A DNA stretch of 64,000 bases from Bordetella genomosp. 2 (GTDB lineage Bacteria > Pseudomonadota > Gammaproteobacteria > Burkholderiales > Burkholderiaceae_B): positions 62,001-126,000 of the forward strand of contig NZ_NEVT01000007.1 in assembly GCF_002261345.1 (NCBI RefSeq). The letters are read 5' to 3'. The position numbers were made by a program, and so were the translations under genes. The notes under the pieces were generated by a model. It worked only from the letters and a program-made list of their open reading frames with translations. It made no database searches and was not told the origin of the DNA. Of the stretch, positions 8,773-16,858 are shown piece after piece. Within the stretch, counting starts at the first letter, position 1. Every line of letters begins with the position of its first letter.

Positions 8773-9615
8773 TCACGGGCCAGTCGCGGCCCCGATGAAG
8801 ATCGCGGGATCCACCCGCGCATCATTCAGGCTGACATTCCAGTGCAGGTGCGGCCCGGTCGCGCGGCCGGTGGCGCCGACCTTGCCCACCACGGCGCCGC
8901 GCGCGACCTCGTCGCCCACTTTCACGTCGATCGCCGACAAATGGCAGAACATGCTGATGAAGCCCTGCCCGTGGTCGACGAACACCGTGTTGCCGTTGAA
9001 GAAGTAATTGCCCACCAGCACCACGCGGCCGGCGGCCGGCGCCTTGATCGGGGTGCCGGCCGGCACGGCGAAGTCCAGCCCGGAATGCGGGTTGCGTTCC
9101 TGCCCGTTGAAAAAGCGCCGCAGCCCGAACGGGCTCGACAGCCGCCCGTCCACCGGTCGGTCGAGCATGACGTTGCTGGGAATGATGCCGGCGCGGAAGG
9201 TGCGATAGGCGGCGAGCTGCTCGTCCAGTTCGCGCTCGATGCGCTTGAGGTCGTCGGGGTTGGGCGTGACCTGCCGGCGGTTCTTCAGCTTGATGTGCTG
9301 CGCGGCGTATTCCTTGGGGCGCACCTGGAATGCCACCGGCGCGCCGCCCTGCACCTGCAGCGTCTGGCGGCCGGGCTCGGTGCCCAGCGGGATGCCGACC
9401 ACGGCGATCCACTGCGCGTCGCTGTCGCGGATCACCATGACGCGGCGGCCGCCGTAGCTGGCCTGCGGCGCCTGCTCGCCCGCGCCCAGCCCCACCACGG
9501 CCACGCCGCCCGGCACCGGCACGTCGAGCTTGCGGCTGATGTAGCCCTGCGCATGGGCCGCCAGGGCGCCGCACGCCGTCACCGCGGCCAGCACCACGCG
9601 GGCCGCCAGGCGCAC
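8773..9615 (-). CDS. M23-family (LytM) metallopeptidase
   Basis: About 280 aa exported peptidoglycan peptidase or LytM-domain protein. From GTG 9615 the protein begins with a signal peptide (MRLAARVVLAAVTACGALAA, then HAQ). The C-terminal domain carries the zinc ligands in HSGLDFAVPAGTPI and the closing HLHW motif, plus the conserved NGNTVFVDHGQGFISMFCHL. An N-terminal beta domain (residues about 25-130) and a helical linker precede it. A GTG at 9660 overlapping the preceding lipoprotein stop is an alternative start. All LytM zinc ligands appear present, so it may be catalytically active. Confidence 0.87.
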   Translation of the reverse strand: MRLAARVVLAAVTACGALAAHAQGYISRKLDVPVPGGVAVVGLGAGEQAPQASYGGRRVMVIRDSDAQWIAVVGIPLGTEPGRQTLQVQGGAPVAFQVRPKEYAAQHIKLKNRRQVTPNPDDLKRIERELDEQLAAYRTFRAGIIPSNVMLDRPVDGRLSSPFGLRRFFNGQERNPHSGLDFAVPAGTPIKAPAAGRVVLVGNYFFNGNTVFVDHGQGFISMFCHLSAIDVKVGDEVARGAVVGKVGATGRATGPHLHWNVSLNDARVDPAIFIGAATGP

Positions 9616-9650
9616 TATCGGGCCTGCGCCCGCCGGCTTGCGGATGCGGC

Positions 9651-9989
9651 CTACAGGCACAGGTTGGCGGCCTCGGAGAGCGACGTGCTGCGGCGCTGGA
9701 TGCGGGTGGACAGGCGCACGTCGGTCTTGCCCTGCCAGGTGGTGGCGCTCAGCACGGCCTCGACGCCCATCGAGCCTTGCACCACGAGCTCGTAGCCGTT
9801 GTGGATGGGCTGCCGCTCGGACTCCGTGCCGATGCCCTTCCAGGCGGTGGCCACGCATTCGGTGTATTGCTCGGCGGGACGCGCGGTGGAACCGAAGAAC
9901 ACCGGATCGCGGTCGCGAATGTCTTTTACGCTGGCGCAGCCGGCCAGCACGCCGGCCAGCGCCAGCGGCGCAAGAGCACGCAGATTCAT
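9651..9989 (-). CDS. putative lipoprotein
   Basis: 112 aa, with a lipobox at the N-terminus (LALAGVLAGC, lipidated Cys18 followed by ASVKD). The mature part has two further cysteines (TECVATAW and the C-terminal NLCL) that could pair. ATG 9989 is chosen because the signal sequence starts there. It is directly upstream of, and may overlap, the M23 peptidase gene, so the two are probably co-transcribed and act in the envelope. No family recognised. Confidence 0.75.
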   Translation of the reverse strand: MNLRALAPLALAGVLAGCASVKDIRDRDPVFFGSTARPAEQYTECVATAWKGIGTESERQPIHNGYELVVQGSMGVEAVLSATTWQGKTDVRLSTRIQRRSTSLSEAANLCL

Positions 9990-10041
9990 GAACGATTCAT
10001 CCAGAAAAAACCAGGCCGGCCAACTATAACGCAGCGCGCCA

Positions 10042-10677
<636 letters not shown>

Positions 10678-10823
10678 GGCGGTGAGCAGGCGGGAAAAAC
10701 CCCGATGCTATCGCACGCGGCGGCGCCTGTCCCGTGCCGGCCCGGCCAGCCCGGCGGGCGTCACAAATCTGCAATAATCGAGCCTATTGCCTGCCCACCG
10801 CCCCCATCCCCTTCCCCCTTCCC

Positions 10824-12302
10824 ATGTTTCATCTCTTCTCCGGCCTGGATTTCTGGATCGGCGTCAGCCTGGTCCTGGCGCTGACGTTCGTCCTGGCGTT
10901 CGAATTCATCAACGGCTTCCACGACACCGCCAATGCGGTCGCCACCGTCATCTACACCAAGGCGATGCCGCCCCACCTGGCGGTCGTGCTGTCCGGCATA
11001 TTCAATTTCCTCGGCGTGCTGCTGGGCGGCGTGGGGGTGGCCTACGCCATCGTGCACCTGCTGCCGGTCGAGTTGCTGATCAACGTCGATACCGGCCAGG
11101 GCCTGGCCATGGTGTTCGCCATGCTGACGGCGGCCATCGCCTGGAACCTGGGCACCTGGTACTTCGGCATCCCGGCCTCCAGCTCGCACACCCTGATCGG
11201 CTCCATCCTCGGGGTGGGCCTGGCCAATGCGCTGCTGACCGAACTCTCGGTGGCCGACGGGGTCAACTGGAACAAGGCGATCGACATCGGCCTGTCGCTG
11301 GTGATCTCGCCCGCCGCCGGCTGCCTGGCCGCCGGCTGCCTGCTGCTGCTGTTCAAGCACTGGTGGCCGGTGTCGAAGATGCACAAGACGCCCGAACAGC
11401 GCCGCGAACTCGACTCGAAAAAGCACCCGCCCTTCTGGAACCGCCTGGTGCTGGTGCTGTCGGCCATGGGCGTGAGCTTCGTGCACGGCTCCAACGACGG
11501 CCAGAAAGGCATCGGGCTGATCATGCTGGTGCTGATCGGCATCGTGCCCGCGCAGTTCGTGCTCAACGAGAACAGCACCACCTACCAGATCGACCGCACC
11601 CGCGACGCCGCCACCCACCTGGCGGCGTTCTACCATCGCAACGAGGCCGCCCTGGGCGACTACCTGGCCCTGTCGAAGGGCCGCAACGGCACCACCGACC
11701 TGCCCGAGCAGTTCCGCTGCCATCCGCAACTGACGCTGGCCACCATCGACGCCCTGCTGGAAGACCTGCGCGGCGTCACGCACTACGCCGAGCTGCCGGC
11801 CGCCAAGCGGGTGGACATCCGCCGCTATCTGCTGTGCCTGGACGACACCGCCAAGAAGGTGGCCAACCTGGACGGCCTGCAGGACCGCGACCGCGCCGAC
11901 CTGCACCGGCTGCGCGCCGACCTGACCGCCACCACCGAATACGCGCCGCTGTGGGTGATCGTGGCGGTGGCCCTGGCGCTGGGCATCGGCACCATGGTCG
12001 GCTGGCGCCGCGTGGTGCTGACCGTGGGCGAGAAGATCGGCAAGCAGGGCATGACCTACGCCCAGGGCATGGCGGCCCAGCTCACGGCGGTGGCGGCGAT
12101 CGGCATGGCCAATGTGTTCAGTCTGCCGGTCTCGACCACCCATGTGCTGTCGTCCGGAGTGGCCGGCACCATGATCGCCAACAAGAGCGGCCTGCACCAC
12201 GGCACCGTCCGCACCATCCTGCTGGCCTGGGTCCTGACCCTGCCGGCGTCCATGCTGCTGGCGGCCGGGCTGTTCTGGCTGGGCGTGACCATCGCCGGCT
12301 GA
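10824..12302 (+). CDS. pit: PiT-family inorganic phosphate transporter
   Basis: 492 aa integral membrane protein for metal-phosphate/H+ symport. The two PiT signature repeats are seen as FINGFHDTANAVATV near the N-terminus and FVHGSNDGQKGIGL in the middle; ASSSHTLIGSI and PVSTTHVLSS are the paired C-terminal partners of each repeat. A hydrophilic loop of about 130 residues separates the two membrane halves. ATG 10824 begins directly before the first hydrophobic segment, and a longer frame upstream is not needed. It converges with azlD, only 15 bp apart. Confidence 0.94.
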   Translation: MFHLFSGLDFWIGVSLVLALTFVLAFEFINGFHDTANAVATVIYTKAMPPHLAVVLSGIFNFLGVLLGGVGVAYAIVHLLPVELLINVDTGQGLAMVFAMLTAAIAWNLGTWYFGIPASSSHTLIGSILGVGLANALLTELSVADGVNWNKAIDIGLSLVISPAAGCLAAGCLLLLFKHWWPVSKMHKTPEQRRELDSKKHPPFWNRLVLVLSAMGVSFVHGSNDGQKGIGLIMLVLIGIVPAQFVLNENSTTYQIDRTRDAATHLAAFYHRNEAALGDYLALSKGRNGTTDLPEQFRCHPQLTLATIDALLEDLRGVTHYAELPAAKRVDIRRYLLCLDDTAKKVANLDGLQDRDRADLHRLRADLTATTEYAPLWVIVAVALALGIGTMVGWRRVVLTVGEKIGKQGMTYAQGMAAQLTAVAAIGMANVFSLPVSTTHVLSSGVAGTMIANKSGLHHGTVRTILLAWVLTLPASMLLAAGLFWLGVTIAG

Positions 12303-12317
12303 ACGCCCGCGGCCGGC

Positions 12318-12659
12318 CTAGCCGGCCGCCGCCATCAATACTCCATATACCGCCACCCCGACGATCACCGCCGCCCCCGTGTTGCCCAGCCGGCGCGCGG
12401 CCAGGGCGGTGGCGAGCAGCCCACCGGCATAGGGCGCCACCTCGGCCGCCCCGCGCAGCGCCATCAGATCCGGCACGATGACCGCCGCGGCGATGCCGGC
12501 CAGCAGCGCCGGCCCCAGCGCCGCCAGCGACGACCCCTCGGCCAGCCGCCGCTGCAGCCGGCTGCGCGCCGACAGCAGGAACGGCAAGGCGCGCGTCAGG
12601 TAGGTGATGACGGCCATGGCGATGACCGCGGCCCAGAAATCCAGCCCGGCGCCGCTCAT
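12318..12659 (-). CDS. azlD: AzlD-type branched-chain amino acid export subunit
   Basis: 113 aa very hydrophobic protein with about four membrane spans (FWAAVIAMAVITYLTRALPF at the start is typical of AzlD). With AzlC it forms a branched-chain amino acid exporter. The ATG at 12659 overlaps the azlC stop by 4 bp, indicating coupled translation. Confidence 0.9.
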   Translation of the reverse strand: MSGAGLDFWAAVIAMAVITYLTRALPFLLSARSRLQRRLAEGSSLAALGPALLAGIAAAVIVPDLMALRGAAEVAPYAGGLLATALAARRLGNTGAAVIVGVAVYGVLMAAAG

Positions 12660-13375
12660 GGCGCGCTCCGCGGACGGTGGCAGACGCAGCCGGCCACCGC
12701 CCCCGCCAGGATGGCCAGCGTGGCGTGGCCGGCCGCGGCAAAGGCGGCGCCGACCGCCAGCGCCGCCACGATCGGCCAGCGCAGCGCGCGGCTGGCGCTC
12801 TGGCACACCAGGGCCAGGAACAGCGCCGGCAGCGCAAAGCGCATGACCTGCGACAGCATCGGGAAATGGCGCTCCAGCCCGTCGCCCGCATATACCCCCA
12901 CCGCCGTGCCGGCGATCCAGGTCAGCCAGGCGCCCACGCCCAGCAGCGTCATCCAGCGGTTGCGGTGCGCCGGGGCGACATGCTCGATGCGGTTGAGCGC
13001 GGTGGCGAACACTTCGTCGGTCAGCAGGAAGGCGATCTTCAGGCGGGCGCGCAGCCGCTCGGGCAGGAAGCGCGCCAGCAGCGGGCCGTACAGCAAGTGG
13101 CGGGCATTCAGCAGCGAGCACAGCGCCACCACCCACAGCCACGGCGTGCCGGCCTTGATCGAGGCCAGCAGCAGGAACTGGCTGGCGCCGGCATACACCA
13201 GCGCCGAGATCAGCACCACTTGCATGGGCGACAGGCCGGTGGCCAGCCCGGCAATGCCGAATGTGACCGCGACGGGAAAATACCCGATCATCACGGGCAC
13301 ACAGGCCTTCAGGCCGCCCAGGCCGGCGCCGGCCGGCAGGGCCAGGTGCGGCGCGGAAGTGGAGGGGCGATTCAT
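12656..13375 (-). CDS. azlC: AzlC-type branched-chain amino acid export subunit
   Basis: 239 aa membrane protein, large subunit of an AzlCD exporter. Family landmarks are KACVPVMIGYFPVAVTFGIA near the N-terminus, VYAGASQFL, NARHLLYGP and FLLTDEVFA. ATG 13375 is preferred to a TTG at 13384. It is the first gene of a two-gene leftward operon and is divergent from the GNAT gene, with 141 bp between. Confidence 0.92.
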   Translation of the reverse strand: MNRPSTSAPHLALPAGAGLGGLKACVPVMIGYFPVAVTFGIAGLATGLSPMQVVLISALVYAGASQFLLLASIKAGTPWLWVVALCSLLNARHLLYGPLLARFLPERLRARLKIAFLLTDEVFATALNRIEHVAPAHRNRWMTLLGVGAWLTWIAGTAVGVYAGDGLERHFPMLSQVMRFALPALFLALVCQSASRALRWPIVAALAVGAAFAAAGHATLAILAGAVAGCVCHRPRSAP

Positions 13376-13516
13376 GGACGGCAATGGTGCGATGAGGGTG
13401 CGGGCAGTTTACCCGCGGCGATGGCGAAACCCGCTCAGCGCGTCATAATAGCAACCGCCCTCATTCAATCCTCGGTCAATACGCGCCGCCACCGGCGCCA
13501 GGAACGGAACCCCATC

Positions 13517-14002
13517 GTGCTGGACATCATCGACGCCGATTTCACCAATCCCGCCCACGGCGACATGGTCGTGGCGCTGCTCGACGAATACGCCCGCGGC
13601 CCCATGGGCGGCGGCCAGCCGCTGTCCGACTACGCGCGCGCCAACCTGGCGGCCGAACTGGCGCGCCGCCCCGCCGCGGGCGCGCTGGTGGCGCTGCAGG
13701 ACGGCGTCCCGGCCGGGCTGGCGATCTACTTCGAGGGCTTTTCCACCTTCGCCTGCAAGCCGCTGCTGAACCTGCACGACCTGATGGTGTCCGAGCGCTT
13801 CCGCGGCCGGGGCATCGCCCGGCAGTTGCTGGCGGCGCTCGACGAGCGCGCCGCGCGGCGCGGCTGCTGCAAGATCACGCTGGAAGTGCTGCAAGGCAAC
13901 GAGCCGGCCAAGGCGCTGTACCGCAAGATCGGCTACCAGGGCTATGAACTGGCGGGCGACGCCGGCCAGGCCATGTTCTGGCAAAAGAAGCTGGCGGCCT
14001 GA
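13517..14002 (+). CDS. GNAT-family N-acetyltransferase
   Basis: 161 aa from GTG 13517, just after AGGAACGG. The acetyl-CoA binding motif A is visible as VSERFRGRGIARQLLAAL (R/Q-x-x-G-x-G/A pattern), followed by LEVLQGNEPAKALYRKIGY, the usual motif-B helix. The substrate is unknown. It heads a rightward run of short genes (GNAT, DinB-like, cupin) with gaps of 3 bp and a 4-bp overlap, so they are probably one transcript. Confidence 0.87.
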   Translation: MLDIIDADFTNPAHGDMVVALLDEYARGPMGGGQPLSDYARANLAAELARRPAAGALVALQDGVPAGLAIYFEGFSTFACKPLLNLHDLMVSERFRGRGIARQLLAALDERAARRGCCKITLEVLQGNEPAKALYRKIGYQGYELAGDAGQAMFWQKKLAA

Positions 14003-14005
14003 CCC

Positions 14006-14575
14006 ATGCCCACGGTCGCCGACCTGCGCCTGCTGGCGGACTACAACGCCTGGATGAACGCGCGCATCTACCAGGCCGCCAGCCTGCCCGCCGCCGGCGC
14101 GGCCGCGCCGCGCGGCGCCTTCTTCGGCTCGCTGCTGGGCACGCTCAACCATATCGCGGTGGGCGACATCCTCTGGCTCAAGCGCTTCGCGCAGCACTCG
14201 GCCGACTACTCCGCGCTGGACCCGGTGCGCGCCCTGCCCATGCCGGCCGGGCTGGACCAACTGCTGCGTCCCGACCTGGCCGGCCTGGCGGCGCTGCGCC
14301 GCCTGCTCGACCAGGCCATCGTGGGCTGGTCGGCGCAAGTCCGGCCGGCCGACCTGGACCGCGAACTGGCCTACACCAGCTCGCGCGGTGTCTCGTCGCG
14401 CCGCCCGTTCGGCAGCGTGGTCATGCATTTCTTCAACCACCAGACCCACCATCGCGGGCAGGCCACCACCCTGCTCAGCCAGGCCGGCATCGACATGGGC
14501 CCCACCGACCTGCTGTTGCGGGTCCCCGACGCCCTGGCCGACGCGCCGCCCGCCCCTACCGAGATCCAACCATGA
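14006..14575 (+). CDS. DinB/YfiT-like four-helix protein
   Basis: 189 aa. It begins LRLLADYNAWMNARIYQAA, typical of the DinB superfamily, and has the metal-site histidines in LNHIAVGDILWL and VVMHFFNHQTHHRGQATTLL. Members are putative metal-dependent enzymes often involved in thiol or stress metabolism; no specific reaction can be assigned. It starts 3 bp after the GNAT stop and overlaps the cupin start by 4 bp. Confidence 0.88.
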   Translation: MPTVADLRLLADYNAWMNARIYQAASLPAAGAAAPRGAFFGSLLGTLNHIAVGDILWLKRFAQHSADYSALDPVRALPMPAGLDQLLRPDLAGLAALRRLLDQAIVGWSAQVRPADLDRELAYTSSRGVSSRRPFGSVVMHFFNHQTHHRGQATTLLSQAGIDMGPTDLLLRVPDALADAPPAPTEIQP

Positions 14576-14901
14576 AGATGCACGACATCCCGTTCGGCAC
14601 GACCGACTGGCAAACCATCGAGCGCACCGAACATCCCGGCGAGACCGGCACCGCCTACTGGCGCACGCGGCAGTTCGGCGACATCCGGGTGCGCATGGTG
14701 GATTACTCGCCCGGCTACCTGGCCGACCACTGGTGCAGCAAGGGCCATATCCTGTTCTGCCTAGAAGGCGAGCTGCACACGGAACTGGAAGACGGCCGCC
14801 GTTTCGTGCTGACGCCCGGCATGAGCTACCAGGTGGCCGACCAGGCCGAAGCGCACCGCTCGTCCACCACGACGGGCGCCCGCCTGTTCATCGTCGACTG
14901 A
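14572..14901 (+). CDS. DHCW-motif cupin protein
   Basis: 109 aa single-domain cupin. The name-giving motif is present in slightly altered form, LADHWCSKGHILFCLEGEL, followed by TPGMSYQVAD. It forms a small beta barrel of unknown function. The ATG overlaps the DinB-like stop (ATGA), so it is translated from the same message. Confidence 0.85.
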   Translation: MKMHDIPFGTTDWQTIERTEHPGETGTAYWRTRQFGDIRVRMVDYSPGYLADHWCSKGHILFCLEGELHTELEDGRRFVLTPGMSYQVADQAEAHRSSTTTGARLFIVD

Positions 14902-15014
14902 ACGCGACACGCGCGCCACGGCCCGGTGGCCGGCGGCAGGCCGATTGCGTTACGCTGTAGGGCACGACGGCCGGCCCGCCGGCCGCCCCTCCCCACGCCG
15001 CACCGGAGACCGCC

Positions 15015-15671
15015 TTGCCTGCGCCGCTTGCCTCGCCGCTTACGCTGTACGTCGATTCCCAGCTGCTCAGCCCCTATGCCATGGCGGCTTACGTGGCGCT
15101 CGCCGAGAAGGGCCTGCCGGTCGAGCTGCGGCTGGTGGACCTCCATGCCGGCGAACAGCGCATGCAGCCATATACCAGCCGCGCGCCCACCTGTCGGGTG
15201 CCGGCGCTGGCGCACGACGCCTTCCACCTGACCGAGTCCAGCGCCATCATCGAATACCTGGAGGATGTCTTTCCAGCCCCGGACTATCCCGCGCTGTATC
15301 CGGCCGCGCCGCAGCAGCGCGCCCGCGCGCGCCAGATCCAGGCCTGGCTGCGCAGCGACCTGGCGGCGCTGCGCCAGGAGCGCCCGACCGAGGTGGTGTT
15401 CCATAATGCCGCGGGCGCCCCGCTGGGCAACGCCGCGCAAGCCGACGCCGCCAAGCTGGTGCGCGTGGCCCAGGCCCTGCTGCCCACGGAAGGGCAGTCG
15501 CAACTGTTCGAAGCCTGGTGCATCGCCGACACCGAGCTGGCGCTGATGCTGCGCCGGCTGGCGGGCCCCGGCGACGACCTGCCCGAGGCCCTGCGCGCCT
15601 ACGCCGACGCCCAATGGCGACGCCCGCCGGTGCAGACCTGGCTGCAGTTCAACCAGGACGCGCGCGCATAG
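15015..15671 (+). CDS. yfcF: glutathione S-transferase, YfcF-like
   Basis: 218 aa GST. The N-terminal thioredoxin-like domain shows LYVDSQLLSPYAMAAYVALA (Ser in the glutathione-activating position) and the cis-Pro and glutathione gamma-glutamyl contact VPALAHDAFHLTESSAIIEY. The C-terminal half is the usual all-helical domain. YfcF-type GSTs have been linked to peroxide protection, which is family knowledge only. The ATG or TTG choice is uncertain by a few residues. The stop shares one base with the next start. Confidence 0.85.
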   Translation: MPAPLASPLTLYVDSQLLSPYAMAAYVALAEKGLPVELRLVDLHAGEQRMQPYTSRAPTCRVPALAHDAFHLTESSAIIEYLEDVFPAPDYPALYPAAPQQRARARQIQAWLRSDLAALRQERPTEVVFHNAAGAPLGNAAQADAAKLVRVAQALLPTEGQSQLFEAWCIADTELALMLRRLAGPGDDLPEALRAYADAQWRRPPVQTWLQFNQDARA

Positions 15672-16063
15672 TGCAGTTGCTCGACCATGTCTCCATCGCT
15701 GTGCCCGACCTGGACGCGGCCCGGCCGTTCTACGATGCCGTGATGGCCGTCCTGGGCGCCGCCAAGGCCTACGACCGCCCCGACGGCCTGGGCTACGGGG
15801 AGCGCTGCAGCGCGGCGGCGCCCGGCCATACTTACCTGTCGGTGCTGCGCTCGGCCGCGCCCAACAGCGAGCCGCGCCGGCACTGGTGCTTCAAGGCCCC
15901 CAGCCGCGCCGCGGTCGATGCCTTCCACCAGGCCGCCCTGCGCCATGGCGGGCGCGACGAAGGCGGCCCCGGGCTGCGGCCCGATTACCATCCGCACTAT
16001 TACGCCGCCTTTGTCACCGACCCGGCCGGGAACCGGCTCGAGGCGGTCTGTCACCTGCCTTAG
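15671..16063 (+). CDS. VOC-family (glyoxalase-like) protein
   Basis: 130 aa from GTG 15671, which overlaps the GST stop by one base (TAGTG). It starts VQLLDHVSIAVPDLDAARPF, the first beta-alpha-beta of a vicinal oxygen chelate fold, and ends DPAGNRLEAVCHL with the C-terminal metal-ligand Glu. Substrate unknown. It is coupled to the GST, which suggests a shared detoxification role. Confidence 0.87.
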   Translation: MQLLDHVSIAVPDLDAARPFYDAVMAVLGAAKAYDRPDGLGYGERCSAAAPGHTYLSVLRSAAPNSEPRRHWCFKAPSRAAVDAFHQAALRHGGRDEGGPGLRPDYHPHYYAAFVTDPAGNRLEAVCHLP

Positions 16064-16161
16064 CCCAGTTGCTTCAGTCGCTCGTTGCTTCCATGGATGG
16101 CGCGTGGCTGTTGTCTTCTTGGCGCTGTCTCCTCTTATGGACAAGGGCTTGCTCGTAGGGC

Positions 16162-16293
16162 GTCCTGGGCGGGGCTGGCAGTGCGGGCCGGCCACGTCGC
16201 TCGGCTCGGGCGCGCCACCAGGCGCCCTCGGCCCCCTGCGGGGGCTCCCCTCCCTCCAACTGGCCGTCCCGCACTGCCAGCCCCGCCCAGGAC
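16162..16293. repeat. hairpin-armed repeat, copy 1
   Basis: Left arm 16162-16194 (GTCCTGGGCGGGGCTGGCAG..., 33 bp) is the reverse complement of right arm 16261-16293 with one mismatch. Between them is a 66-bp core, 16195-16260, that can itself form two small hairpins (GGGCGC/GCGCCC and GCCCC/GGGGC). The core recurs inverted at 16559-16624, but the arms do not. No open frame in it looks like a protein. Confidence 0.85.
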
Positions 16294-16377
16294 TCACAAC
16301 GGTGGCATGCGGCGGTCCGCTGTAATGCATTGCGCGTTGGTGTTGGACGACGATGTTGCACGTGGGTCTTGCACGTC

Positions 16378-16443
16378 GGTGTCAGACACCCCTTGCGGCA
16401 CTCCCGCCTACCTGCGCCACTGGTTCAGGGGGTGTCTGACACC
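16378..16443. repeat. GGTGTCAGACACC palindrome pair
   Basis: Left arm GGTGTCAGACACCCC (16378-16392) pairs with right arm GGGGTGTCTGACACC (16429-16443) around a 36-bp loop. It is the same palindrome family as the tandem array after phnN. It sits between the two hairpin-armed repeats. Confidence 0.8.
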
Positions 16444-16526
16444 TGGGAAATGCCTGGCCCGCATCGCCGTCATCACCACTGCCCACCCCAACGCAAGACC
16501 CAAGACCCGAACCCGAGATATTGCGA

Positions 16527-16656
16527 GCCCGCGCCTGCCGGTGAGGCCCGGGCGGCCAGTTGGAGCGAGGGGAGCCCCCGCAGGGGGCCGAGGGCGCCTG
16601 GTGGCGCGCCCGAGCCGAGCGACGTGGCCGCCCGGGCCTCACCGGCAGGCGCGGGC
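16527..16656. repeat. hairpin-armed repeat, copy 2 (inverted core)
   Basis: Perfect 32-bp complementary arms at 16527-16558 and 16625-16656 (right arm begins TGGCCGCCCGGGCCTCACCG) enclose a 66-bp core at 16559-16624. The core is the reverse complement of the copy 1 core with a single mismatch. Only the GGCCA/TGGCC at the arm bases is shared with copy 1; the rest of the arms is different sequence. Confidence 0.85.
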
Positions 16657-16748
16657 GCCCCAAGAACTCAAACCCTTGGCCATCCACCAGCCCAATCCCC
16701 CCGATACCCCCAAACAGCCCCCTCAAGACCATCCACAGAAACACCCCG

Positions 16749-16780
16749 ATGTTGCATTGCAACATTGATTGCGCTGTAAT
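16749..16780 (+). promoter_or_regulatory. promoter with 17-bp palindromic operator for the DUF3141 gene
   Basis: ATGTTGCATTGCAACAT (16749-16765) is a perfect 8-bp inverted repeat with a one-base centre. It overlaps a -35-like TTGCAT (16752-16757), which is followed 17 bp later by a -10-like TGTAAT (16775-16780). The geometry is that of a repressor operator covering the promoter of the gene starting at 16859. The regulator is not identified. Confidence 0.6.
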
Positions 16781-16858
16781 TGAGTCCTGTTTTTCGTTCT
16801 GTTCCCCCGCCCGTACACGACGCGCGGCAGAACCTTCCCCCTTTCTACGGAGATCGCC

